Below, piece by piece: positions 24,559-33,972 of a stretch of DNA of 64,000 nt. A program made the position numbers and the translations under genes. Source of the DNA: Bacteroidales bacterium (GTDB taxonomy: Bacteria; Bacteroidota; Bacteroidia; Bacteroidales; Muribaculaceae); assembly GCA_019416425.1 (NCBI GenBank), contig DXXK01000034.1, forward strand, positions 1-64,000. The letters are read 5' to 3'. The notes beneath the pieces were generated by a model, which saw nothing but the letters and a program-made list of their open reading frames with translations, was not told where the DNA came from and did no database searches. Each line of letters opens with the position of its first letter. The stretch's first letter is position 1.

Positions 24559-25023
24559 ATGAATAATATATCCGACATGAAGAAATTACTGAAACTGCTG
24601 CCGCTGTTACTGATCGCTGTATGCTTCACCGTCTTCACGGCATGTGGCGACAACGATGATAAGTATGTGGATGCCAGCGAGCTGCCTGCGGATGCCAAAG
24701 GCTTTGTGAGCCAATACTTCCCCGGCGAGAATATCATAACCGTGGAGAAGGACCACGGTGAATACGAGGTGCGTCTGTCCGACGGTACCAAGATAGACTT
24801 CACCCGCTCCGGCGAGTGGAAGGATGTGGATGCCCCGACGGGCAAGACGATACCCGGCGGATTCTATCCCGCGGCTATCGACGCCTACATCGCCACCAAC
24901 ATGAACGGCATGGGTATCAACGAGATCTCCAAAGAGCGCCGCGGTTACGACGTCGAGCTCCTGAACGGCCTGGAGCTGATCTTCTCCACCGACGGCACTT
25001 TCCTCGCCACCGACCACGCCTGA
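24559..25023 (+). CDS. PepSY-like lipoprotein
   Basis: This protein has 154 residues. A lipoprotein signal ends at VFTACGDND. The mature part contains two repeats of the PepSY-like fold (PF11396 type): LPADAKGFVSQYFPGENI ... YEVRLSDGTKIDF and FYPAAIDAYIATN ... YDVELLNGLELIF. These small envelope proteins are common in Bacteroidales and their function is unknown. The ATG at 24559 and the ATG at 24577 (MKKLLKLL) are both possible; the second gives a more typical signal peptide. A TATGTTTG element at 24534-24541 could be its -7 box, but no good -33 element is positioned. A terminator follows at 25061. Confidence 0.75.
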   Translation: MNNISDMKKLLKLLPLLLIAVCFTVFTACGDNDDKYVDASELPADAKGFVSQYFPGENIITVEKDHGEYEVRLSDGTKIDFTRSGEWKDVDAPTGKTIPGGFYPAAIDAYIATNMNGMGINEISKERRGYDVELLNGLELIFSTDGTFLATDHA

Positions 25024-25060
25024 TTCCTTGAAGTCAACAATCATACAGACCCACATAGAG

Positions 25061-25092
25061 CGGCTGAATCTTTAAGGTTCAGCCGTTTTTTA
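25061..25092 (+). terminator. Rho-independent terminator
   Basis: CGGCTGAA (25061-25068) pairs with TTCAGCCG (25078-25085), followed by six T residues. It ends the epimerase/PepSY transcript and insulates it from system B. Confidence 0.88.
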
Positions 25093-25155
25093 ATCTGTGG
25101 CATATGAGGGTTGATAAGAAAACAGAAAATTTTAGGGCGGATTTGGTGCATTGAT

Positions 25156-25186
25156 TTTGTATATTGACAAAAAAATATTACTTTTG
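25156..25186 (+). promoter_or_regulatory. Bacteroidetes-type promoter for system B
   Basis: TTTG (25156-25159), a 19-base spacer and TACTTTTG (25179-25186) match the consensus exactly. Transcription would start near 25193, about 33 bases before the ATG of the 59-residue membrane peptide and 230 bases before the vWA-like gene. Confidence 0.82.
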
Positions 25187-25225
25187 CACTTAAACTTTTA
25201 CAGAAACGTTAGTTAACCGTAATAT

Positions 25226-25405
25226 ATGGGAGGACTTATTTACAGCATAGCAGGAGGTTTGATTATATGGCTTGTAGTTCCGATGCTCACTAATGCCATC
25301 ATATCCAATCATAAGTTACAGAATGCCATAGAGCTTCTTTGTAAGATAATCGGTATCGTAATTATAATCGTTGCGTTACTGGACTTCTTTGCATTGCGAT
25401 TCTGA
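25226..25405 (+). CDS. Small membrane protein, first gene of system B
   Basis: This 59-residue frame begins ATGGGAGGACTT and ends TGA at 25403. It has two hydrophobic segments, LIYSIAGGLIIWLVVPMLTN (residues 4-23) and IIGIVIIIVALLDFFAL (about 41-57), separated by a polar loop with HKLQNAIELLCK. Two membrane helices with both ends in the cytoplasm are likely. It begins 33 bases after the predicted transcription start of system B and ends 18 bases before the next gene, so it is well placed to be translated. I know no named family. It may be an accessory subunit or a small regulator of the membrane proteins encoded downstream. Confidence 0.7.
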   Translation: MGGLIYSIAGGLIIWLVVPMLTNAIISNHKLQNAIELLCKIIGIVIIIVALLDFFALRF

Positions 25406-25423
25406 CTTGTTTCAATTTAGATT

Positions 25424-26368
25424 ATGACTTCGTTCTCTTTGATTCGCCGTATACTGGCAGTTGTCGTGCTGATGTGCGTAGCATCTTATGGAGCTATGGC
25501 ACAGACCACTGATAGCTTGCGGCGTCATGTCATCATTGCATTTGACTCTGCTTTGCAGCCTGTAAATAGTCAGGCTCTTGCAAATCAGAATGCCACCATT
25601 GCCAATATAAAGAAATTACTTGATGCGGAATTCTCGGCAGATCCGTTACGTGAGACAGATATAGTGTCGGTTGTCCAATTTGGAATTGGTGCTAATGCTT
25701 CATCTCTCAGGCAAATGATTCAGCCCGTAACAGGCACTAATGGTAAACCTATGGTTAGAATTCCGTTCAGACAATTGGATAAATTGCTGGGATTCCATGA
25801 TTGGTTTGAGAAGGTATACAAAACTCGGAATAGTAAATTTGACGGAGAACCATATTCTATATTATCCGGGTCAAAACCGTATACATTGTTGGCACTGCGA
25901 TCTGAAAATCCAAAAGAAGCTGCCAATAAGGTATACTTGGTAATGGTGACGGATGAACGCTACAATAATCAGGATGATTTTCGTAAAGAATTCGAGGGTT
26001 TTATTGTTAATACAGGTAATAAAAAGTTAAGTAAAAAGGAATTTGATAAAACTTGTGCGAATGTAAATGGTTTGTACTCGTTTAATTTTGTCAACGAAAG
26101 TCCTGTATGGGGTGATGGCATCCTCAAGGCGTTATTATTCGAGGTTGCTCCTTCCGCAATGCCGTCGTTGAGTAGTCTTGATTTTCCTGCTACTCTTGGT
26201 CTGAATCGTTGCCATGGCGGCTACGAATTGGATTTTGATGTGAAATCCGTTGATAATCTGGTGTCGTTGGAACGTTTCGATGTTGAGGTGGCAAAAAAAG
26301 GATGGGACCTTCCAGCGTGCCACTGCCGACAAGAATGGCCATATTCATCTGAAGGTATCAAGCAGTGA
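25424..26368 (+). CDS. vWA-like membrane protein, N-terminal part (frameshifted)
   Basis: This frame gives 314 residues, but only about the first 290 look native. A signal peptide (ILAVVVLMCVASYGAMAQ) precedes a von Willebrand A-like domain: RHVIIAFDSALQPV supplies the first strand and DxS motif, ETDIVSVVQFGIGA the second strand. After VSLERFDVEVAKK the frame runs into a nonsensical tail (GWDLPACHCRQEW). The natural continuation is in the next frame from the A7 run at 26293-26299, giving KKDGTFQRATADKNGHIHL. Removing one A restores a single protein of about 439 residues with a C-terminal membrane helix. It is therefore a recent mutation, an assembly error in a homopolymer, or a site of transcriptional slippage. 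It is the second gene of system B. Confidence 0.75.
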   Translation: MTSFSLIRRILAVVVLMCVASYGAMAQTTDSLRRHVIIAFDSALQPVNSQALANQNATIANIKKLLDAEFSADPLRETDIVSVVQFGIGANASSLRQMIQPVTGTNGKPMVRIPFRQLDKLLGFHDWFEKVYKTRNSKFDGEPYSILSGSKPYTLLALRSENPKEAANKVYLVMVTDERYNNQDDFRKEFEGFIVNTGNKKLSKKEFDKTCANVNGLYSFNFVNESPVWGDGILKALLFEVAPSAMPSLSSLDFPATLGLNRCHGGYELDFDVKSVDNLVSLERFDVEVAKKGWDLPACHCRQEWPYSSEGIKQ

Positions 26369-26744
26369 TGTCAATCCAGACAGCATTCATGTGAGGTTGT
26401 TGGCCTGGGCTCGTCAGACAGGTGGCGTATTCGATGCGCTTACGGTCAGTCCACTTGATTACACCGAGAACTCAAAGGGTGTCCGATTGCGTTCGGACAG
26501 AACTTTGACTTATAAAGAGGATGCGCATATCTTCGGTATCCGCATGCCGGACTGGATGTGGTTCCTCCCGGTGGAGGCTCGTACTATGGCTACAATATGG
26601 ATGGTATTGATAGTATTCATCATCATAGCCCTGGTGACAAAATGGATTATGAGATACTATAAACGCAATTCCGTATACCGCCCGGAGAATAAAGAGATTC
26701 ATTTAAGTTTCGCAAACAGCAGGAAATCCTTAGATAAAGAATAA
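26250..26744 (+). CDS. vWA-like membrane protein, C-terminal part (frameshifted)
   Basis: This is the continuation of the preceding gene in another frame; native sequence begins around 26292 (QKKDGTFQRATADKNG). It supplies the last beta-sandwich strands (HLKVSSSDVNPDSIHVRLLAW), a juxtamembrane stretch, a membrane helix (TIWMVLIVFIIIALVTKWI) and a basic cytoplasmic tail ending SLDKE. No ribosome-binding context supports independent initiation at the apparent ATG 26250, which lies inside the upstream frame. The stop codon overlaps the start of the Hsp70-like gene (TAATG), so translation of this part probably matters for coupling to the next gene. Confidence 0.7.
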   Translation: MIIWCRWNVSMLRWQKKDGTFQRATADKNGHIHLKVSSSDVNPDSIHVRLLAWARQTGGVFDALTVSPLDYTENSKGVRLRSDRTLTYKEDAHIFGIRMPDWMWFLPVEARTMATIWMVLIVFIIIALVTKWIMRYYKRNSVYRPENKEIHLSFANSRKSLDKE

Positions 26745-29700
26745 TGGCAAAGAAAGCAAAAATAGGTATATCTGATCAATTGTCGCAGGCTGATCAAGTC
26801 ATCACGATAAACCTGGCTTCTCAGGAGGGCCAGCTGGTGAACGTCGGTACCGGATTCGACATTACTGTCGAACCCGAAAGGTCGTTTTTGATTTTTGGCA
26901 CGCAGAAACATATCGAAAGGACTATCAATATTTCACTTCTAAATTTAAAAGTCCCTATCGAGATAATCGGAAACCGTCAGGCCATGTTTACAGCATCCGT
27001 TGGTACTTCGAGTTATCCTCTTGTTGAGAACAGGCCGGTAGCCGTGGAACTGACGGATCGTACAAATCCTTTTGCATTATATTTCAATACAGGTGCTGTA
27101 ACAGACTATACGGTTCAGCAGAAAGCAAGCAACAGCGCATTCGTGTCTTTTGACATAAGCCTGACTGACGAGATCGGTCAGACCATAGATACTGTGCCTG
27201 TTCGGATCAAACTGGATTTTGCACGTGTCGCCAATGAGCCGATCGTGAAATTCGAGCGCATGACAGGTGAGGTGGTCTATAATCCGGAAATCAATCTGAT
27301 GGATATCGGGTCTTTGGTTATTTCCAATCCCGGAGCCCTGCAGTTCCTGCCGAATCTGAATATAGAATGCGAATTTGAGCCAAGACAAGACGGGAAACCG
27401 GTTCCTGTTATATTCCTTGATACGGATGCATGTGTGGATCGAGTAGAGTCTAAAAAGGGCGGCAATGCCATATATATAGATGATTTTGGAAACAAAATCC
27501 GTAATAAGAACAATGTCGTAAAGATTCCGATTAAGGCTAATGTCGGTAAGATCGGTAATCCCTGTAACACAGAATTAGGCAAAGTTGTCTATGACCTGGA
27601 TCTGAAAGTGACTTACAGTACAGTCACCGAACCGGATGTACTCAACTCGCTGCATGTGGAACCGGTGACGTTTACCGTCAAGGAGAATGTGTCGCAACCC
27701 TCATTAGGTGTTGTTTTTGAAGATCCCCGTACCCATCAGGTGCAGGATGTGACAAAAGGAGGTCATATCACCATTGAGCAGTTCCAGTTCCTGCCTGGCG
27801 ATGATTTTGTGCTGCCTTTGAAATTGACAGTGCATAACTATGCGACTCAGGGTGTGACCGGATCCGGGATCGTCATCCGGGACGTGAAACGCGAGGTGCT
27901 GATGCCTAAGAACGCAAAGGCAAAGTATGTCCGCGGTGAAAGTGTCGAGTCGTTTGTCGAGCTTGACGGACCTAAGTCAACCTCGGTTCCCAATGCCAAG
28001 AATTCACGTTGCGAGTATGAGATAATCATCAACGGTCGATGTGTCCGTGACCTGTATTGTGACCGTGACGGCGAGCGAAACTACACAGTTCCTGTCACTG
28101 TGGATATCAGCTTCAAGTACTGTCTTGATGAGAAAGGCCGTTTCCAGCTGGGAATGGTGCCGGACAGCGAGTTTGAGGAATACAGACTGAGGGTTACGGT
28201 TCCGGTATATCAATTGCCGAACCTGGAATGGCTGGCTATAGATTTCGGTACATCGGCTATTGTCGGAGAGTATGCATCTGTGCCAATCAATCTTCATGAC
28301 CAGAAGGATAAGTATCTGGACCGTGATACGATTTCAAAGGATCAGTATGAGAAGGGAACGCCGTTCCTCTCGTCAAATCTGGTACTGACCAAAGCCGCCG
28401 ATCAGAAGATCAATATGTCCGCCTTGTTGCTGGACCGTAAGGATCAGGTGAATCAGGAGGGACTCGGAGAACTGCTCAAGCAATTGGCATTGCGTCTGTC
28501 TCCCGATACGACGACCGAGCTTGCCAACGCGGATTATGTATTGCCTTGCCTCAAGCTTCTGGTAGGTTACTCCATACTTCCGAACCTTGCAAAGTACAGC
28601 AGCTATAAGTACAAGTATCTCGATGACGAGGTGCTGGTGGAGAATGGACTTGTGGAACCGGATCCCGAGGATCCGGACAATCCTATCTACACTCCTCTCG
28701 CCAATATCAAGACGATATTCTCGGAGGTTTACAAGCAGCTGTTTACATTCTACCTCGGTCCGGCTATATCTGAGAACGCGCGTAAGATCAACAAAATCGT
28801 GCTTACCGTGCCGAATACCTACACTCCGGTTCATCTGCGTCTGATACGCAGCATCATCAAGGATGCCCTGTCGTCGCTGAATGTACGTGAGGTTAAGTTC
28901 GTGAGTGAGTCGGATGCCGTGGCATGCCTGTATGTGCATCGCTGGATGAAATTCAACCAGGCCCTGAAACGTGCTGATGGCCGGATGCTGACCCAGCGCG
29001 AGAATGTGTTGGTATACGATATGGGTGCCGGTACACTGGATGTCACTTTCTTTACAAAGTCATTGACTAAGGAAGGAACAATCAAAATACGAATCCGCGG
29101 AAAGATCGGTATTGCCAAGGCCGGTAACTATCTGGATGCGTTATTGGCTCAGTTGCTGGCCAAGAAGGTGAAATCATTCCAGAATTTTGCCGATCCCGAC
29201 AAGATTGACAGCGGTGACCGTCTAAAGGCAGCGTTGAATCTTAAGGCATTGGTCAAGAATGAGATCAAGCCGCTCCTGAGTCTTGAAAATCCCGGTACTT
29301 ATGTTATCAAGGAAAATCGTGAACTGGGCGTTAGGGATTCTGTGACAATCGACCTGCAGAAGGATATCCTCGATACCAAGGAGTTCAAGGATTATATCAA
29401 AGAAGTGACTGATGATTTCCTGAACAATTTCTTCAAGTTCTACGCAGAGTTGGCCGGAGCCCGTGTGGACACGGTGATTGTGTCGGGACGTAGTGCGAAA
29501 CTTAAAGCGATACAGACCAGTCTGGATCAAGCCATAAAGCGTTGGAGTGCGCCTGTCAAGGCTCCAATCCTTTATCTTAGTGACTGGACAGAAGCCGATT
29601 CTAAATTCGATCTGTCCAAGACTGCTGTTGTTGAGGGAGCTGCTAATTTTGCCGATTTCACCGGCAAGGACTCAAGCATACGGTTCTATACCCCAAGCAT

Positions 29701-30115
29701 CATGGCCCGGTATGGCGTCATCTATGAGGATATTCATGGTGCCATTCATTATGAGGAGTTGCTCACGCCTGAGATGGCAGAGAAACTGATTCAGGGAGAT
29801 GAGTCGGGAGAGTTCAGTACGGAAGAGAAGGTACTGGATCTGTCGAGTTCATCGAAGATAATGCTGGTACAGACCTTCTCGGCAAATACCGCGGAAGACT
29901 GGGTGAAGGGCGAGCGCGAGTATATAACCCCGATCTCGGAGGTTGATGCACGTTCCATCAGGGAGCGTAACAAAGCAAGACTGAGTCTGCAGATTGACAA
30001 GGACAGCGTGATGGAACTGTACATCAATGGTCAGCGTCGCAGCGGAATCTCTTCGTTCCGCATCGACATCAGCAGCAAGTCGAATAAGATGAGTCTCTGG
30101 CCCATCATTAAATAG
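26744..30115 (+). CDS. Giant Hsp70-fold protein with beta-rich N-terminal half
   Basis: This protein has 1123 residues. The first 495 or so are beta-strand-rich and look like a string of Ig-like sandwiches with no signal peptide. An Hsp70/actin-fold ATPase then starts at WLAIDFGTSAIVGEY (about 498). It has a phosphate-2 motif VYDMGAGTLDVTFF (about 755) and an adenosine-type motif VIVSGRSAKLKAI (about 912). A final 100-residue beta-rich part ends at SLWPIIK. Conserved glycines and acidic residues suggest real ATP binding. Normal Hsp70 substrate-binding architecture is absent, so the client is presumably bound by the N-terminal sandwiches. Its start overlaps the upstream stop by one base. It is one of two Hsp70-fold proteins in system B. 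Confidence 0.8.
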   Translation: MAKKAKIGISDQLSQADQVITINLASQEGQLVNVGTGFDITVEPERSFLIFGTQKHIERTINISLLNLKVPIEIIGNRQAMFTASVGTSSYPLVENRPVAVELTDRTNPFALYFNTGAVTDYTVQQKASNSAFVSFDISLTDEIGQTIDTVPVRIKLDFARVANEPIVKFERMTGEVVYNPEINLMDIGSLVISNPGALQFLPNLNIECEFEPRQDGKPVPVIFLDTDACVDRVESKKGGNAIYIDDFGNKIRNKNNVVKIPIKANVGKIGNPCNTELGKVVYDLDLKVTYSTVTEPDVLNSLHVEPVTFTVKENVSQPSLGVVFEDPRTHQVQDVTKGGHITIEQFQFLPGDDFVLPLKLTVHNYATQGVTGSGIVIRDVKREVLMPKNAKAKYVRGESVESFVELDGPKSTSVPNAKNSRCEYEIIINGRCVRDLYCDRDGERNYTVPVTVDISFKYCLDEKGRFQLGMVPDSEFEEYRLRVTVPVYQLPNLEWLAIDFGTSAIVGEYASVPINLHDQKDKYLDRDTISKDQYEKGTPFLSSNLVLTKAADQKINMSALLLDRKDQVNQEGLGELLKQLALRLSPDTTTELANADYVLPCLKLLVGYSILPNLAKYSSYKYKYLDDEVLVENGLVEPDPEDPDNPIYTPLANIKTIFSEVYKQLFTFYLGPAISENARKINKIVLTVPNTYTPVHLRLIRSIIKDALSSLNVREVKFVSESDAVACLYVHRWMKFNQALKRADGRMLTQRENVLVYDMGAGTLDVTFFTKSLTKEGTIKIRIRGKIGIAKAGNYLDALLAQLLAKKVKSFQNFADPDKIDSGDRLKAALNLKALVKNEIKPLLSLENPGTYVIKENRELGVRDSVTIDLQKDILDTKEFKDYIKEVTDDFLNNFFKFYAELAGARVDTVIVSGRSAKLKAIQTSLDQAIKRWSAPVKAPILYLSDWTEADSKFDLSKTAVVEGAANFADFTGKDSSIRFYTPSIMARYGVIYEDIHGAIHYEELLTPEMAEKLIQGDESGEFSTEEKVLDLSSSSKIMLVQTFSANTAEDWVKGEREYITPISEVDARSIRERNKARLSLQIDKDSVMELYINGQRRSGISSFRIDISSKSNKMSLWPIIK

Positions 30116-30158
30116 TGAGATTTAGGTATAAGGAAAATCTACAATTAATTATAAATTA

Positions 30159-32432
30159 ATGAGTAAGAAATCAAGAAACAAGTCCTTCAATTACAATCCT
30201 GAACCATTGCGTAAGGAGGATAAGGATCAGGCTTCTGATTTGCTGGATAATGAGACCGACAAATCAGAAATTAAGGATGAGACTGACGAGCCGGTAGCAG
30301 AACAGAATGAGATTTCCGAATCTCAGGATTCTGAGGAAACTGTAGACGGAGAGCAGAAAGAAGAGGAGAAGAAACCCAAATTGCCGTTTGGGGTAAAGAT
30401 CGCACGTCTTTTTGCAGGAGCATATATTGATGAGCAGAATGAGCAGATCGAGGAACTTTCCAAGCAGCTTGAGGAGGCTCAGAATACTATTGCTGATAAA
30501 GAAGCTGAGATTGGAGATCTAAACACCACAATAGGAGGAAAGGATATTCTGATTGAACAGTTGCAAGGGAAGATCAAAGACTGGGAAACCGTAGCAAAGC
30601 GATTATTCCCAGGCGAGCAAATGATGGAAAGTGATTTACTGAATCAGGCTGTTCTGAGAGAGCGTAAGGAGCATGAAGCCGACTCTTATCAAAAGATGAG
30701 AAAACAATATGGCCTGGAGTATTCTGACATCAAGGAAGCCCTCAATGCTCTGAAACAGTTGAGAGAGGGTCAGATTGAATGGGAGGCTGAAAAAGCAAAG
30801 CCTCAGCCATTGGACGAAAAACGGCTTGATGCTTGCTCCGAATCAGAAAAATCGGTACTTAAGAAATTCATCAATAAGATTCTGAGATCCTGGTTCAATA
30901 TTAATACAAAGAACACGCTGGAGGATACTGTTGATGAATTGAAAGCATGCCGTCGGGAAATAGGCGAGAAGAATCAGAAGATACATGATCTTGAGAAAGA
31001 GAACGCAGAACTTAAAGTAGTTGATCCGGAGAAGGTTGTTGGAGAGAAGATATTCCTGGGCACCGTTTCAGAGAATATAGTTTCTAAATTGGTTGCGCGT
31101 ATCAACAATGCCATACCGAACGATGATAAGAAGATTGATGTTCCCGAGAAATTCAACGATTTGGTTGAAGTCTTAGCTGTCAGTCTCAACACTCCGTCCA
31201 ATCATGAGGATGCTCTCCGAATGGGCCGAGAAGAGGTGCTTCGTCAGATAAAGCTTTCCGGGGAGAATGAGGAAGCAGTAATCAAGGCTGTCAATGAAGC
31301 CATTGAGAAGGCTGATAACGCTGATTCACAAATCATTTCACTGACTCAAGATTTGACAGAGGCACAGACTGCACGGGATAATTTCAGTGCCAGTCTGACT
31401 GAGGCTAAACAGAAATTTGAAAGCCTGAAATCTGAGAAGGACACAGAAATCCGGAACCTCAAGACTGATAATGCAGAGGCATTAAGGAATCTCGAGGCAA
31501 AGAAGAATGATGAAATTGCAGATTTGCGTAGTTCAAAGGATGCTAAGATTCAAGAAATCACTGAGAAGAAGAATAGACGCATCCAGGAGATAATTGCATC
31601 GAAGGACGCAGAGATTAAACGCATCAGGGAAGATAACGAAGCGGCTATCCAAAAGCTGACCGCCACAAAGGATGCCGAGATTAAGTCCATTACTGATATG
31701 GCCGCTGATGAGGCTCAGAGACTCAAAGCTGAGAAGGAGGCTGCCGTCAATAAGGTCATTCAGGATAAGAAAGTCGAGATTGATACTCTCACTGCAAAGG
31801 TCGATGAAGAAAATACTCGCGCCGAGAAACTGTATACTGATGTGGCGGATTCTTTGACTCTGCTGATGGACGACATCTATAAGGATGTTGAGAAGATATA
31901 CACATATTCCTCACGTTCGGAAGGTGTCGGTCTATGGATAGATGAGAGGATTCTTGAGAACGACTCCTATGGTCTGGCAGATTTCAAGGCCGACCTCGCC
32001 AAGAAGATTGCTGCCGCTCCCCACACGGCAGACGGTGTCAACGAGGCTCTGCACAATGCCGTGCTGAAATGTCTGGAGTATGCTCCCTCATGGATGGACT
32101 GTCTGGCACGCTTGGCCCTCTATGCTTCCGTACCGTTCATTCATGAGCAGTTCGAGAAGGCTGGCGCCAATACGACTCGTATCCTGCAGGCTTTCGGCAT
32201 GATGGAGTTCCTGATGAATCGCGCCGGTATTCAGTTGGACTATCCGGCATTGTTCAAGGATAAGTTCGATGCATCACTCTATGTTGCGGAACCCATCAAG
32301 AATATCTCGGCAGTGGTCAGCGACATTGCATCGCACGCCGATGACGAGGAGGCACTTGTGGACCTCTATTCCTTAGGATACAAGACCGACGGCCAGGATA
32401 CGCTTCCGAAGGTGTCGCGTCTTAACAAATAA
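30159..32432 (+). CDS. Long coiled-coil protein
   Basis: This protein has 757 residues. Residues 1-75 are highly charged and acidic. KLPFGVKIARLFAGAYIDEQ (about 77-95) may be an amphipathic membrane-contacting segment. Heptad-like coiled coils run about 85-165 and, very strikingly, about 370-560, where units such as KDAKIQEITEKKNRRIQEI repeat with Lys/Glu/Ile periodicity. The last 190 residues form a globular helical domain (DSLTLLMDDIYKDVEKIYTY onward). It is not exported by any visible signal. SMC-like appearance is superficial; no ATPase heads are present. It probably serves as a filament or tether in system B between the Hsp70-like protein and the vWA lipoprotein. Confidence 0.75.
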   Translation: MSKKSRNKSFNYNPEPLRKEDKDQASDLLDNETDKSEIKDETDEPVAEQNEISESQDSEETVDGEQKEEEKKPKLPFGVKIARLFAGAYIDEQNEQIEELSKQLEEAQNTIADKEAEIGDLNTTIGGKDILIEQLQGKIKDWETVAKRLFPGEQMMESDLLNQAVLRERKEHEADSYQKMRKQYGLEYSDIKEALNALKQLREGQIEWEAEKAKPQPLDEKRLDACSESEKSVLKKFINKILRSWFNINTKNTLEDTVDELKACRREIGEKNQKIHDLEKENAELKVVDPEKVVGEKIFLGTVSENIVSKLVARINNAIPNDDKKIDVPEKFNDLVEVLAVSLNTPSNHEDALRMGREEVLRQIKLSGENEEAVIKAVNEAIEKADNADSQIISLTQDLTEAQTARDNFSASLTEAKQKFESLKSEKDTEIRNLKTDNAEALRNLEAKKNDEIADLRSSKDAKIQEITEKKNRRIQEIIASKDAEIKRIREDNEAAIQKLTATKDAEIKSITDMAADEAQRLKAEKEAAVNKVIQDKKVEIDTLTAKVDEENTRAEKLYTDVADSLTLLMDDIYKDVEKIYTYSSRSEGVGLWIDERILENDSYGLADFKADLAKKIAAAPHTADGVNEALHNAVLKCLEYAPSWMDCLARLALYASVPFIHEQFEKAGANTTRILQAFGMMEFLMNRAGIQLDYPALFKDKFDASLYVAEPIKNISAVVSDIASHADDEEALVDLYSLGYKTDGQDTLPKVSRLNK

Positions 32433-32456
32433 TGTTCAGCAAACAATAATCAGTTC

Positions 32457-33929
32457 ATGATCATGAATAAAATCATAATTTCAATATTGGTTGCGGTTGC
32501 TGCAGTGGTAACGGTTTTCATGATTCCTTCCTGCGGAGATCCGCGACCCAGTAAGGAAGATATCGAGGCTGCCATTTCGGATGGCCAGATACCCGAGGAC
32601 CAATATATTGAGTTGTTCAGGGCCTATCTTGATTACAACAACATGGATGCTGCCGTTCTGGACCAGTATCTTGAAGGCAATCAGGATGACATCGACCTGG
32701 AGTCGCTGAAGGAGACAGAAGAAAAATTCCATGAATATCTTCTGGCCACGCTGGATAATGAGGATGTCGTGGTAAACCGTATCTCATGGCCTAAGGAACT
32801 GCCTGTAGCTGTATCGATTTATCTCGACAACACCTCGAGCATGAAGGGTTATCTTCAGCCCGCGGACAAGAGCGTGTCTGTAACCGCCATTACTGATGTA
32901 ATGAACGGCATCAAGGGTTATTTTGATACCGAGGTGCCTTTTGGCGCCTGGTATGTGAGTCGCGACAAGGACCAGAAATGCAAGCTTACGGAAGTGGAGT
33001 TTGAGAAGATGCTGACCAATGTCGGCAACAAGACCATACAGACTCAGGATGCCTATCCTATGGACGAGTTCATCGGTGAAATCGTAAACACTTGCATCGC
33101 CGACAGCGCTCATTCCCATGTAAGCTTCTTCATTACTGACGGTATTCCGAGCGGAACAAATCAGGAAATCGGCAAGGATCCTTCCTTCAATATCAATCAG
33201 CGAAATACGTTGGAGCGCCGCATCAATGAAAAGCTTGACAAGGCTAAGGAGCTTGGCTATGGCTTGAGCATATATCAGTTCATGGGTAATTTTGACGGCA
33301 CTTATATCAATTATGCCAATAAAGCTACGCTTTTGAAGCAGGTTAAACGTCCTTTCTATGTCATTGCGATCGGTGACAAGAACGTACTGAAAAAGATGGC
33401 GGACAAGGTCAAGGCCGATGATGTGGACAGTTTCAAACCTGTGAACAGCCTTCATGCCTTCAGACAGGTAGGAACCCCTTCGGTTACTATCGAGGAGGTT
33501 AAGGGTGCAGAGACAGGTGAGACATATCCGGTGGAAAACGGAGGAACGGTTAAGACTGATGACAAATATAATGTCGCTCTCAGAATCGAAGGCGTTCCTG
33601 AATTCCTTAATGACACCGCCACGTTGAATCGTGGAGCATTGGATATCAGACCCAAGCCTCTCCAGTCAGTTGATGTGATTGACGGTATGGTCAAAGTTCC
33701 GGGCCGTAATCTTAAGGAGACCACCACTATGGGTGTCCAGGTGGTTTATGTAACTCCCGCATGGGTTTCGGACAGCAATTCCGAGGATGATACCGACATC
33801 AACAGCCAGCTGGGCAAGACGTTCAATCTGGAAGTCCTGGTTGACGGACTGCTGAAAGGCGTCAGTGGAATTTCGGGCAATTCGATCGGTGAGAAGGTCG
33901 AATTCTCCGTAGAACCTGAGACAAAATAA
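32457..33929 (+). CDS. vWA-domain lipoprotein
   Basis: This protein has 490 residues. A lipoprotein signal ends at VFMIPSCGDPRP, placing the protein in the envelope. A vWA domain covers about residues 115-330: AVSIYLDNTSSMKGY carries a MIDAS-type D-x-T-x-S (Asp123), and VSFFITDGIPSG near 225 carries the later Asp. The beta-sandwich C-terminus (about 360-490) ends in VEFSVEPETK. The start ATG at 32457 is followed by a second Met two codons later, either fitting the signal. As a metal-dependent adhesion-type domain it probably binds another envelope protein of system B, perhaps the other vWA-like membrane protein. It follows the coiled-coil gene by 24 bases. Confidence 0.82.
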   Translation: MIMNKIIISILVAVAAVVTVFMIPSCGDPRPSKEDIEAAISDGQIPEDQYIELFRAYLDYNNMDAAVLDQYLEGNQDDIDLESLKETEEKFHEYLLATLDNEDVVVNRISWPKELPVAVSIYLDNTSSMKGYLQPADKSVSVTAITDVMNGIKGYFDTEVPFGAWYVSRDKDQKCKLTEVEFEKMLTNVGNKTIQTQDAYPMDEFIGEIVNTCIADSAHSHVSFFITDGIPSGTNQEIGKDPSFNINQRNTLERRINEKLDKAKELGYGLSIYQFMGNFDGTYINYANKATLLKQVKRPFYVIAIGDKNVLKKMADKVKADDVDSFKPVNSLHAFRQVGTPSVTIEEVKGAETGETYPVENGGTVKTDDKYNVALRIEGVPEFLNDTATLNRGALDIRPKPLQSVDVIDGMVKVPGRNLKETTTMGVQVVYVTPAWVSDSNSEDDTDINSQLGKTFNLEVLVDGLLKGVSGISGNSIGEKVEFSVEPETK

Positions 33930-33972
33930 GTATCGAGAGTTATAGATGAAATATTAACAAACAACAATAGAC

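Noticed and set aside
30159..32432. SMC/condensin-like protein
   Set aside because: The long coiled coil lacks ATPase head motifs and a hinge, so it is only a coiled-coil protein.
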